Below the pieces are notes generated by a model that was not told where the DNA came from, searched no databases, and saw nothing but the letters and a program-made list of their open reading frames with translations. From Strix aluco (lineage: Eukaryota > Chordata > Aves > Strigiformes > Strigidae), in assembly GCF_031877795.1 (NCBI RefSeq), contig NC_133935.1, positions 48,383,330-48,447,329 of the forward strand: a stretch of DNA of 64,000 bases, written 5' to 3'. Made by a program: the position numbers and the translations under genes. Shown one piece after another: positions 43,847-56,100 of this stretch (its first letter is position 1; every line of letters begins with the position of its first letter).

Positions 43847-46800
43847 ATGGCCCTCTTAGTCTCCAACTTGATACTCACAATTACATATTAAAATCAAGCT
43901 TTTCCCCTAACATTGTGGCTGGTCTAATTTGCCACACAAGTCAGTGTGACCTAACCATGGTTTCTGTTATACATCAATGGTAGGAAACAAGGGATTTGGG
44001 CAAGATGGGATCTTGAAGCAAGCAGTTTAGCCTAGCACTAGTCTGAAAGTAAGGAAGAATGACACAGAAAAGAGCAAAATCATTAATCTGTGTAAGGGTC
44101 TAAGCCCATTCTCCCACTGTCCTCCTTACATTTAAGATCATGGTGTGAACTTGACAGGGAAGGGCAGGGCAAAGTCCAGGTGCCACAGCTGCTGGGAGCG
44201 TGAATGCCATGTCACCAGACCTGCTGGAGAAGCACCATGTGGTGGAAGCCCACCGCTGCCTCACGGCCACTGCATGCCCGGCAGGAAAGGAGAAGGGGAG
44301 CTCTTTTGCCAACATAACTGAGGAAAGAGGTTTGCCAATGGCATCTGCCTCTGGATCAGCATTAAAAATATCTTCACTCAAAACTTAGATGGTAAAAGAG
44401 ATTGTGATAACTTGTGCTGAATGGGGCTGCTGCCTCTTTCCAGGAAAATGGCATGGTCATCAAATCCCACCCTCTGAGACGGTGCTGGAGATCGTCTTGT
44501 TGTAATGAAAACCATCACGAGAGGAGCTAGGGGAGCCCTACGGCTAGCAGCTGTTTCCACTGCTGAGTATATTTCCACACAAAGCTGGAGGTCATTCTCA
44601 GAGAGACTAATAAATTGAACATAAAGAGTTTAAACTGTCTGGATAAATAATGGCAGATGTTTAGGGAAGGAATAACAGGCAAAAGTATGAGTTACGCAGT
44701 GCCTGCAGTTCAAAGAGAATTACTTCAAACTGCAGGATCATTGTTCAGAGGAACAGTAAGGGAGGAGGAACAGTGACTGGGAGAGGGAGGAAGGAGAGGA
44801 AAAGCTGTCTACCTTCCCTCAGATGCATGGTGAACCACCGCTTCATCACCAAACTAGCATCCAGCTGGCTTCCCCAGAGCATTATTAGCATTTAATGGGG
44901 CCGCTGATGTGCGGAAATGCAGAATCCCACCACAAAACCTGCATCTTCCTGCAGATGTTTTCAGCAAAGGATGAGAAACTGGGCTAGTAGCTGGGGTAAG
45001 GATTGAGGAATGAGGATCCCTGCATCTCATATCCATCTCCGTTTCACTGTCCAACCTTGCGCGTAACACCTAACCTCTGCATGCAGTAGTTCAGCTGCCT
45101 GTAAAAGAAATTCTCACTTCCTGGGTATGTGTGGAGCCCTACGGTCCAACTAAAATCCCTGTTTGAAAGACACTATGAAAAATAACTGTGCTGCCAGCCC
45201 TCTTCTTCCCCACCCAAGGACAGAGTAGATTTTAATACAGTATCTGCTGAAAGACATTTACTCTCTACAAAGAGGAATCAAACCCTTCATTGTCAGAAAG
45301 GCTGCAGCACTTCTTATGTGGGTTTTTTTCTCAGATTTCATAGGGGATAATAGGCAGTGCTTAAATGAAGAGGGCTAAATTATCAGAACATTTTTGAGCT
45401 ACATAATGAGTATTGCTAATAGCAATGCTTGACTTGGCAACACAGTCTTCAAGGTTATTTAGCAAAGCACAGAACGTACATCAAAAAACCCCAAAAGTTA
45501 ATTTTAATATGTCTTTGCAAAATAAATGTAAAACTAATCAATTTGGCTTTTCACTTTTATTTTGCCTTTTTGTTTTGGCTATCAATAAAAGCAACCTTGA
45601 AAATGCAACATAAGAAGTGTTAGACAAGAGTGATAGAGCAACAATAAAACGAGAAGGAATGCAAGTTGGTACAGAATGTCTTCGATCATTATAAAGGTAA
45701 TTATTGAGAGAGACAGCTTGGTGTGCATGAATACAGAATAATGATGAGTTTGGTAAACCTTTACTGCACAATACATACGCATTTGTATGCCTGGAGAAAG
45801 GGTGCTTAAGAAAGAAGCAACTGAGTGAAATCAAAGAGTATGTGCGTCACTCCAACAACAGGATGGAAGGAAGGAACTACTCCCAAGCCATCTTACTCGG
45901 AGGAACGGTTAACGCTACAACAAGCTTCCACTATGCACCCATACATTAGCTGCCTTATTGCTACAAAATGGGCTGTAAATCTGTACAGGTATTATGGACA
46001 AAAAAAAAAAAATTCCCACAAAGTTTCAAAATAGGTCAAGACATAATTTAAACAGTAGGTCATTAAAAACTGATTTGAAATATGGAATTTTGCCTAAACC
46101 TTCTTTAATTTTGCTCCCTTCGCACAGTGAGAACTCCTTGGGCAGACGTTACTGTCAAGTAACTTGTGTGCATGACTATGTGTTTTCTGCCCAAAATATC
46201 TTGGAGGAAGAAACAACTTACCCCCAAACCTGTTGACATTGTTACCAGTGAATTTTGAGATGTTCAGCCCCAGCGATGTCCTGCTTGCTGCATCCAGTCT
46301 TGTAAACTCCTTTGCCCAGGGAAGAGTTTAGGCAGCAGTTCTGCAGCCATACACAGGTTTGCAGCAGAAACATGTTGCTTTTTGAAAAGAAAAATCAGTG
46401 TGATGGTCCTGATGCTGCAAATACAGAGCCCAAAGCCAGCAGAGCCTGGCAGCAATGGCTTCAGCTCCATCCCCTCCATGCTGCCCCCAACACGCAGCCT
46501 CAGGCACCAGAAACTGCCCTAATTGCTGCAAAGATCCAGTGAAACACTGTGAAACAATTTTAATGTAAAAATAATGGGAAATACACACTCCTCTGAAAAA
46601 AACATGTTAAAAAAACAGGTTCAAACAGGTTAAAAAGCCCAACATGGTAGGCCCATATTCCCCCAAGAAGTCACTGAGTGACAGCTATCAGAGAAAAGGC
46701 TATGGTTTCAGCCTGAAACACCAGCTAAATGCCATCAAAGCTGGCGTCAGTTAATAGTGATCATACCAGCGTGCTGTGCTGTCTAGCATCTATCTGAAGG

Positions 46801-49800
46801 CTTTACAGTCACATTTTTGCTTGCCATTTCCTCACGCCAAACATTATATTTGCTCTGTCCCTCCATCCTCATTTATTACCTTGTATTTTTCAGGAATAGA
46901 AAAGACATTTTATTCTTCTGCTAATATTCCTAGCTCCTCGTATTTGCTGTTGAATCACCTGCCTGTCAGACTAGAACTTGCAAACCTCCTGATCTGGCAT
47001 ATTTTAAAAAATTCAATTAATTTGCCCTTTACCTTGCCATTTCATATAATGAATAAAGCTACCGAGACACCTCACCCCACACCAGCGCTTGGTATCTCGC
47101 TGTTCATTATTGCTTTGTGTTGACAGTTCTGCAGCCCATTTTCAATCTCCCCTCGCTTATTGCCAACCTGATCTAAATTAATTTTTTCAATAAGATCTTG
47201 AGGCATTATTTAAAATGCTCCCTATGGTGTATTGCTTCCCGTATATGTCTCCATTAGTCTCCAGTTTGGCTGTAAAAAAGCAGCAAAGTTCATAGGACAC
47301 TATTTGCTTTTAATACACCAGAATCATTTACTGCCTGTGATTCACTTGTTCAGATACTTGTAAATTCATAGCATATGCTCTATATTTTCGATAAGGATTG
47401 AAAATTAATCTAACAAAAGCAAGAGACGCTAGCTAACTCCAGAATTTCTGTATTTTTTTTTTCCTTTGGTATCAGACCCATTTTTCATGATTTTTCAGAA
47501 AAAAATAGTTAGGATCTAGGCTACCCACCATTTAGATGTACTGACTGCTGTATATTCAGTCCTTCCAAACTAGTCTCCCTCTGCCTAAAAACAGACTTCC
47601 TGACAACTTCATGGAAAATTTTTAAATGTCTCAAACATTATTCTTCAGAGGAATAGTGCAGGAAAAGGTAGTTCAGCCCTTTTAATTCCACAAAAGCTTT
47701 CCCCTGTTGCCAAACCCATGCCCCTTCCAGCATTTCACATTTGCCCTTAGGTGGGAGTATTCCCCATGACTACCCAGGGTTGATCTTGCCCCCCACCAGG
47801 AACCTGGCAGGGTTCTTGATATCCAGGCCCCTAGCAAACGCCAAATATTACATCCTATACAAGCTGTGGCTTTGCTCAAAGCAGCCGCCCTGCAAAATTC
47901 AGATTGCAGCCCCACAAACCTTCACTGTAGGGGCCTTGCATTGAAATGTATTGCAATTGCATTCTTGCATTGAAATACATTGAACTGAAATGCATCCACA
48001 TGCTTATATTGAAAAGACACAGACTTCAATATTGGCACATGCTCTGATAAGTATGATCAGAAATTGCTCCTTATCTGAAGTCTGGATTTGTCCTAATCCC
48101 ACAGTGAGGAAATGGAAATGACCTAAAAGTTAGCTCTTTGGGGCTTTTGAAACAAAACATTAGCTGCTCACATCTCTTTTTGAATTGATCCTGCTGTATG
48201 GGATCCAAATAGTTGAAGTATTTTGTCCAGAAACCATCAGTTGCTGTCGGTTGCTGAACAAGCAATTATATGAAAGAGCTTTAATAGTTGATTTTTTCCA
48301 ACTGCTTTTAGTGAATGGCAATTGTTATGCAAATAAATAAAGAGATAAACATTATGTTAGCTGAAAAGTTATGAAAAAGTTACATTATGTAAGGTAATGT
48401 TTGACACTGCATTAGCTCATTAAATTAAATTACAGATTGCTTTTTGTTTTTTTTTTTTAAATGCAACAGCAAAGGTGATTTAAGTAACTTTTACTGCATT
48501 TCTGGGAGAGTTATTTCAGGTTGATTGCTATATGTGCTGTTTGGAAATTGTTTGTGTATTGCAGGTGTGTACGTAATTTTATAGCTATGCCAAGATATTT
48601 TATAACAAAATTTTACATCCAAATTACGGCTATATAATTTAATGGGCTATCCTTTTTCTTCTTATTGCATCTCCAGCCATGCATCCAATGCACGCAAAGT
48701 GATTTCTTGGCTTACGAGACTTAAAACCATCAGACCACCAAAGTACTGTGAATTAAATACAGTGCAAGTAATGACGGCATTCATGCTAGCATATCAAACC
48801 AGAAAGAAAATTGCACAGCCTCTCAAATATCAAACTTTGGGGTTGATTCATTCGGTGGGTCTGTGACCTGACAAAGCAGTATGATTAATTGCACACATAT
48901 TCCCTCAGAGGTTTTCCCGCTCATGCTTTCTGCAGCAAAGATTGTTAGCTTGACAGATCAGCGTAGCAACCTCTTCAGATGCCAGAAAGGGAAGGGGTTG
49001 GTTTCTGATTGAAAGTTAATGGAGGAATAGCAGCTGCTCCATGCTGAGAAGAAAAAAAACAGCTTTTGATTCTCAAAGAAATCACACTCAGAAATAAGCT
49101 GATTTTCTGATAACTCCAGCTATAGGATTTGTGTCAGGGACTGCAAGAAAATATTCACATGATACAATAGGCTTCATAATTAGGAATTCTGTTGTGCTTC
49201 CTTTCATCTGATATATAATGGCCTGAGTTTTTTTCTTTTCTTATTAAACACTGTTTTAGGTGCCTCCTCTTCCATGTGTGTATTCTTGGTTTTAAGATAC
49301 TTTTGGTCATTTAGGCTGAAGTTTGCAGAAACACAGATTTGGCAGGCAGCTCCCCTATTTGCAATGCTGAGCAAAGATGCTTGCACACGTTCCTTCTGTT
49401 AACAGGCAATCCACACTCTCCCACCATTGTACTAGACCCACCCAGGTGTTGACTGCCCAATTTAAAATAGTTTTAACTTTTCAAGTAAGGCCTAAACTCC
49501 TAGCAAACTGCATTAGACACCTCCTCAAAGTTGCTTAATCCCTACACCTTATCTATGAAAGAGTTTTAAACATTAACTGATGTTTCCCCTTTCACGTTTC
49601 CCAGCTGGACTCTGATGGGATAACACTCACTTGACGGATCCTTTCATGTAGTGTGTGAAATGAGCTGAGATGCCTGATGGCCCTCTGTAGACATCCCTGC
49701 TCTTGTGAGGATGACACTGCAGCCCTGGCTTAGGAGTGGAGGGCTCCTGGAAGCAAACAGCAGCAGGGGAAACCCTGTGGGCAGCAGCACTAGGGCTGGG

Positions 49801-52520
49801 GCAGGCAGCGGCGAGCTGAGCTGGGGCGGCAGATACATGGACAGCTCTGCACTCTCACACCTTGCAGATGTCTTTGCTCTGATCTAGGACAGATCCCTCA
49901 AAACAAACCTGGAAGTGTGAGTCTGGAAACTGAGACCTGCGCCACCTCTCCACAGCACTTCCCAGCTTGCATCCCAGGTGATAATAGCCCTTCAAATTCA
50001 GCAGACTGTGCTGGACCCCTGTCAGAGGGCTACATTTACACCAGAAATGACAGGTAATGATCTTCAGAAATGCCCCTGGATACCCTCATGACATCCCTCA
50101 TCTGCTCGGAGCATTGAATTAAGCTCCTCATTCAGTAGCTAAATTTTCTAATGTGTTGTGAAATCTCATCTTTTATTGCCCACACAGAAACACACAAAGC
50201 AGGAATAGTGCAACAAAAAATACTCCTATTACTTCAACTTTTAAAGTGAGCCTAAGAAGCTGACAGACAAAGATACTGCATAAACAAAATTATTTAATTG
50301 CACTACATGAAAGAGAAGGCAGGTCTTAATGAAGCAGAGCAGCAGACAGCATGACAGGACAAAATTCCTCAAAGCAATAGGATATAAATATTGAATAAAA
50401 TGCAGAAGTCAACTCCGCAGATGGCTCTGGAAAAAAGCAGCTGCTCTGGCTGCAAATACGCTTTGGAGAATACACCAGAAAAACTGGAAATCCACGAAGC
50501 CAAGGGGGAAATCAGCAAATAATCCGCTAGAAGGAAATCCCCAGCTTCCATGATCAAGTATGCGGATTAGAAAGACATTTCTAAATCAACAAGGTGCAGG
50601 CGAGGACAGAAGAGTGAATTTTAGGATTTTTTTTCCCCTCAGCATCGCACTGCCAAGCCGGGGAGATACTACCTGTCTTTGCACATCAGTTTAGATGTTT
50701 AATTTGGGATGTTAGTCTCTCTACAAAATTTAATATCATCCTTGTAACCCTTACTTACTTCCAGAGGCCTTTCCAAATGGCATTTCTAGCAGATTTAAAG
50801 ATATGATTGCCGATCAAGCAAGCTGCATTAACTCAATTCACTTCTTGCCTTTTGCTTGGTAAATCAGCTGCACAACTCAGTCACAAAAGCTTCCGGAGCA
50901 AAGATAGAGAGGATTTTGTTAATCTGGATTTGTGAGCCCCAAGCTACTGACTTAAAAATCCATGATGAATCTGTGTCACCATGTATTTCCTTCTCCCTTG
51001 GGAAAACAAAGGATGCATTATATGCAGAAAATCGGGGTTATTCCCCTTAACCTGTAAAAAGTTACCAAGACCAAATAGAGGAGGGGAACTGGCCACCACT
51101 TTACACAGATTACCAAACCACCCCACAGCAGCAGCTTTCTATGATTTGCAGAGTGTGAAAAAGTAATATATAAAAAAATATATAGTAACCACCACCCCCC
51201 AAAACAGATACACGTGTGCAATGTTTCCACAGGTTGCTGAGGCACAGCAATCACTGAGACGCAAGCAATGTCACGGCAACAAGACGTAATGAAAGGAAAC
51301 ACCGTGTCCTTCGCAGAACAGCCCTTCCCTCATCACTGAGCAGCATGACACCCACAATCTGTAAAACTTCACAAAATAAGAAGCTGTATGGAAATCATTT
51401 CTTAAATGCACAATATGATTAATCTGAGATGGAGGCTGGGCAATACAAGCAGGTTTGTCACGGTGCCTTGTGCTAACAAAACTTTCAGGCTTTCAAATCT
51501 AGCACTTTCTTTGTCCTTGGGAAATACCCCTCCTATGTGTCAAAAGCACAATGAAATGCAGGGTATTTAAACATAATACTAAGAGTATCAGAGATTAGTA
51601 CAATGAACAGTATGGTTAGAATTGCAGAATTGTTAATGTAGATTGAAATGCTTTGCCAGCAATCACATGCTGAGAGACTCCCTTTCCTGACTGAGCCACG
51701 TGGCTTTTCTCCTCCACTGTGTGCCAGCCCTGCAAAGCTGCACAGCTGGTCCCAGGGGTGCACAGCCCTGTGGGGGCAAGGACGGGTGCCATGAATCTAC
51801 TCCGGTTTCAGATGTGCTCAGGGAAGCTGCCAGACATACAGAAATCTCTGCACTGAGCAAGCAGCTGAGGGCCAGTACTCCTGTTGTATGCAGCAATCTG
51901 CAGGGATGAGCACAGAGAGGCGACCCAGCAAGATGCCATGCCCAGCCTGCCTTCCATTTTCCGGAGCATCCCCTTGGAGGGACGCTGCATGGGACTGGGG
52001 TGAATGGAATGGGCAGTTCAGCAGAAAACACCCTACAAAGAGTTGATGTCCTCCGGCCACCCCTGGAGCCCTGTGACTTGCTGAGGGGAGCTATGATGTC
52101 ACGCAGGTGCTCAGGCACTCTACTATTTGGGGAAATCACTCGTAAAACAAATTCATGTAAAACCATTCCAAATCCCTGCTTCTTACAGCCTGAGAGCATT
52201 TTGGTGAAGAGAGTAACTGAGAGGGGACAAGAAAAACTGTAGGGACTGAATACCACCAAGGCAATAAAATTAGATCCAGTATTTAATCACCTTTTCCAAT
52301 AATTGTTCCATTTTTGGAGAAGTATTTCTGAGATGTCTACATTTCTTCACAAACGAACAGGTGATGATGAAAGATTTCATCTAGACAGAAGCTAAAGTTT
52401 GAATTTTAAAATTAAGTTCTACACAGTTAAAAAAAAAAACCAAAATCAGCACACTGTTATTTTTGTCTTAAAGCTTTTTTTTAAAAACAGGCAAAACAAA
52501 GCTTAAAAAAACCCAAAGCA
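43847..52520. other. Intergenic DNA, no gene recognised
   Basis: Mostly single-copy AT-rich DNA. I find no exon with splice sites or a recognisable protein. The stretch 48280-48900 is AT-rich with an exact octamer ATGCAAAT at 48327-48334 and could hold regulatory elements. A frame at 51663-52259 on the minus strand looks accidental. Confidence 0.65.
48327..48334 (+). promoter_or_regulatory. Octamer motif ATGCAAAT
   Basis: Exact POU-factor octamer inside an AT-rich block with several TAAT cores. The motif is certain; function is a guess. Confidence 0.3.
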
Positions 52521-52948
52521 ACCAAACTTTATTATTTTGGAAATACAGTCTGTCATAAAGTAAATATTTTAAATATTGAATATTAAACAATACTAAAGAT
52601 CACTTTGTAAAGATGAAATGAGCATCATCAGGGGTTTTTATAAACTGTCTCTCAATACTGCTAGGACCTGGGTAGCTGCTGTTCAGGACTAACAGTGCAC
52701 AGCATATTTGGTGCAGTGTAGATTTTTTTTGGTTGAATATACTTATTTACTGTCATAGCAGAAGCAGCAATTAGCTGACATTTCATGGGGCAGTCTCCCA
52801 AGAAGGATCCTGAGGCAAGAGCAGCTCCACTGTCAGATGAGACACTGGAAGGAGGCGCAGCTGGGTGCCCTGCAAACCTGCAGGTACGTCAAGTTGCCCC
52901 ACTTGAGACCTTCTTCAGCTTTTTCTTTTCCATCAGCAGCCTTGCTGT
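52521..52948 (-). other. KCNMB4: KCNMB4 3' untranslated region (extent inferred)
   Basis: Sequence directly after the KCNMB4 stop on the minus strand, ending near a candidate AATAAA (52528-52533). Longer 3' ends cannot be excluded. Confidence 0.5.
52528..52533 (-). promoter_or_regulatory. Candidate poly(A) signal of KCNMB4
   Basis: TTTATT on the + strand, i.e. AATAAA on the minus strand in AAATAATAAAGTTT, about 415 nt after the KCNMB4 stop. It is the first canonical hexamer I find downstream. Confidence 0.45.
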
Positions 52949-53117
52949 TTACAAATGCTTCTTCTTTTTAATTGCCTCTGCCCTGACAGCCAAGCTCTTG
53001 GCACAGATGGTCAGGACCACAATGAGGACTCCAACCAGGAATGTAACCAGAGGCCAGAGGAAGCAGTGCAAGAGGACAGTCTCATCATGGGTGCGCTTCA
53101 GCATCACATCATCTGGC
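52949..53117 (-). CDS. KCNMB4: KCNMB4 exon 3: second transmembrane helix and C-terminus
   Basis: 169 coding nt to the stop TAA (52949-52951). The acceptor is CCTCTTCACAG on the minus strand. The first base completes the split arginine codon, giving [19 protein letters not shown]. The helix [20 protein letters not shown] follows, then [17 protein letters not shown]. Relative to the human C-terminus only conservative changes are seen; the tail is lysine-rich and cytoplasmic. Confidence 0.97.
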
Positions 53118-56100
53118 CTGTGAAGAGGAGAAACAGAAGAGGGAGAAAATATAAAGCAACTTGACATCATCAATTCATCATAAGTGGAAAGCATCTGCCA
53201 TGGAAACAATAAAGGTGTTTTATTTGCAAGTGTTAGAAAATGAAGAAGTGGACCATTTCATTCACTGCTTTCATCTGCCTGTCTATCACCAGCGCTCATG
53301 GCAGGCTGTGAGAGCTTTCCACTTGCAGTGTTTACAGGCTAACAAGTTCATTCAGATTAAAAAAAATAAAAAAATTTTTGGTACTTTAATTCTTCCAGAG
53401 GTCGTGGTCATCATAAACAGCTGCAAGAGATACAATATCACACTGTGGATTGAAAAACCCCTCCAGCAAAAACGTAATACCAGGCAGCAGTTATACACAT
53501 CTACCTGAAATGACATCAGACACTGTGCAATGAGTTTAAAGTGCAATTAAAGCTTCCCTTTTAGTTTTGAGCCCTGACGTGTTCATGGGGCTACATGGAG
53601 GCTCCTGACAAAGCCCTGCTGTGGTCTGGCTCTGGATGGAGAGCCAGTCCCTGTCCTCAGCGCTGCCCAGGCTAGCCCAGCCACACTGGCAGTCAGGGGT
53701 CTGCAAAAAACCTACCCCAAGGAGGACCTCTGCCCAGCCCCGGGGTGCCAGAGGCTCCCAACTCAGCTCTTTCCCAGCAGAGGCTACTTCAGCAATAAGC
53801 TGCCATTTGGTTCTGCAAACACCAGCTGCTCAGTGGATTTGAGCATGCTCCTACACAGACACACTGGGGAGCCTCCCCTGAAGATCTGACCCCCCGAGCC
53901 TCTGCCAACAACATCTAACACACAGTCACGGTTGTGTCTGTGGTGGATTTACGCATTTCCAAAAACAGAGAGAGGAGGAGAATAGCAAGGAGGAAGCATC
54001 TCAAGAGGCTTGGAAATTCAGCTGTGCCACGTGTCTGAGAGAGCAAGTATCCATCTGCCACTTCCAAGTTTGGGAAGTTGGTTGGGAAATCTGATGGCAG
54101 ATTTTCCTCAGGTCTGGCTCTTTCTGCTCTCCCTGCAGTTTAACAGAGTGTTAAATCAGTCTTGTGGCATTTGCACTTCACTGCTGCTTTCCCATCTACA
54201 GACAGAGACACTCGGTCTGCCGGAAAACTATCTGCAAGGGAAGCAAACAGAACTTTATCTAATTAGGAAAATATATAGTCTTGGTTCACATTGGTCCTCA
54301 CTTGCACTGAACACTCCCATCCTATGTTGCTTCCTCAATGTTACCCGACGCTCCGTGGAGCAACAAACCTCACAGACTAAAATCCTGGTAACCCAGGCCC
54401 ATCTAGCCAGGTCCAGGGAATTAAGCTCTCCCAATGCAGTTGCACATGGGAACAGATACCTGTGCAATGGCTGTGCTGTCTCTCCCCCTGTAGTTTCATC
54501 CTGATCAGAAAGCAGCAGTAAGAAAACATTCTCTGTAGGGGAAACAAGAAGAAACTCTTTTTCCTTCACCGAGAAGTTAATTAATGGAGATGCCTGCAAA
54601 TCTACAGGGTTTTATCCATCTTTAAGGAGTTGGGGGAGCCAGACCACCAGGCTACACCTGATCCCTGATTTAATTGCATCTGCATTTGCATTTGGGCGTC
54701 TCTCCTCCAAAATTGCTGTGTGGATGTTCCTCTACACTGTGCCAGCCTGCAAGTCCCAGAGGCTGACACCACACATCTCTCTTTATTTGTGTAGTAAGGA
54801 GCAGAATAAGACTCTGTTTATGAGCAGGTCAGCTATATGAAAGTTGAAACTCGGCAACATAAAAAATGATCAAAAGAAATCCAGGTGTATTCAGTAGGAA
54901 CACGTGAAGTCTGCTCAACCGAGATCCTCCAGACACATAATCAGACACATGTGGAGACCATAAATTGAATAAAATAATATTAACTTTATAGGCACAAACT
55001 CACCAGTCTATGCCATATCAATGGCAGCACCCGAACAGAAAAATCCTTTCACAGGAGGTATAATACTGCTTCCTTCATATTTATTGTATCATCGTCTGTG
55101 AATAACAGAGTGCTAATTGGCGAGGAGGCCATAAGTAGGCAGTATTCAGTCCTCACAACTCTCAGCTTACAAGTGACGTTGATTTTTAAGTATTTTTTAA
55201 AAGTGGATACTAATCACAGAGTTCAAAAATAAGAGGCAAGCAAACAAACTAGAAAATTGGATTCAGTTAAAGAAAAGAAAGTGTGATTGGAGAGAGCAAG
55301 ATATCTTTTTGACTGAATCTTAGATATTTTGGAAAACATCTGTACCAAAGGTAGCAGCAATGGATGCCAAACACTCCTTATAGGTGAGACTGTGACTCTT
55401 GCAACTCAGCAATTTAAGAGAGTTTCCCTTTTGGAAAAGAGTCAAAGACTTAAATGAAGCCTCAGGGTGAGGTCTGGATTCAGATGGATATTATTGCTAT
55501 TCTTAGCTACCACAAGAGTCCCCGTGCAATTCCTAAATGGCAGAAGGTGTGCAGCAATTCACTGTCACAGTGTCTCTTCAGACAGTGCATCAGGTCATGA
55601 CTGGGTCCTCCAAAAATACGTCATTAAATGACTATTGGCACCACATTTAAGACATTAAATGACCTTCTTTAGTCAAGGGGAGGGAGAAGCACTCCTGGAG
55701 AGTGACCCGGAGCACAGGAGAGCTCAGGGACCCTCGAGGCAGCATGTAGCCTCTTAGTACTTACTCTTGGTGCCAAAAAATGGTGGGACAAATCTCAGCC
55801 TTGCTCCTACTTGGTTTAACCTACATGGTTATTCTGGAAGAACTACCATGCTTTCAGCTGCTCTTTATTTTATCCCAAATTAACTCTCCAGTGCAGACAA
55901 GCACTTCTAGACCCCCAGAGTGAATGAGAAAAGCTAATAAAGGCAGACAGCACTGCCAGCAGATAGACCGCACGCTCCTGGATGGCAACGTCCTAGTTAT
56001 CTGCCTGTAACAGCCCACGGACAGTTATCAAGATCAACTTTGGCAGCGTATAAAGCCATTCCTTTGCGTTCATATGATTCCCTCCCTGTCCTGTCAGGAC

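Noticed and set aside
51663..52259. Minus-strand frame of about 198 codons downstream of KCNMB4
   Set aside because: It has no ATG at its start, no domain, and lies beyond the likely poly(A) site. It overlaps equally plausible frames on other strands.
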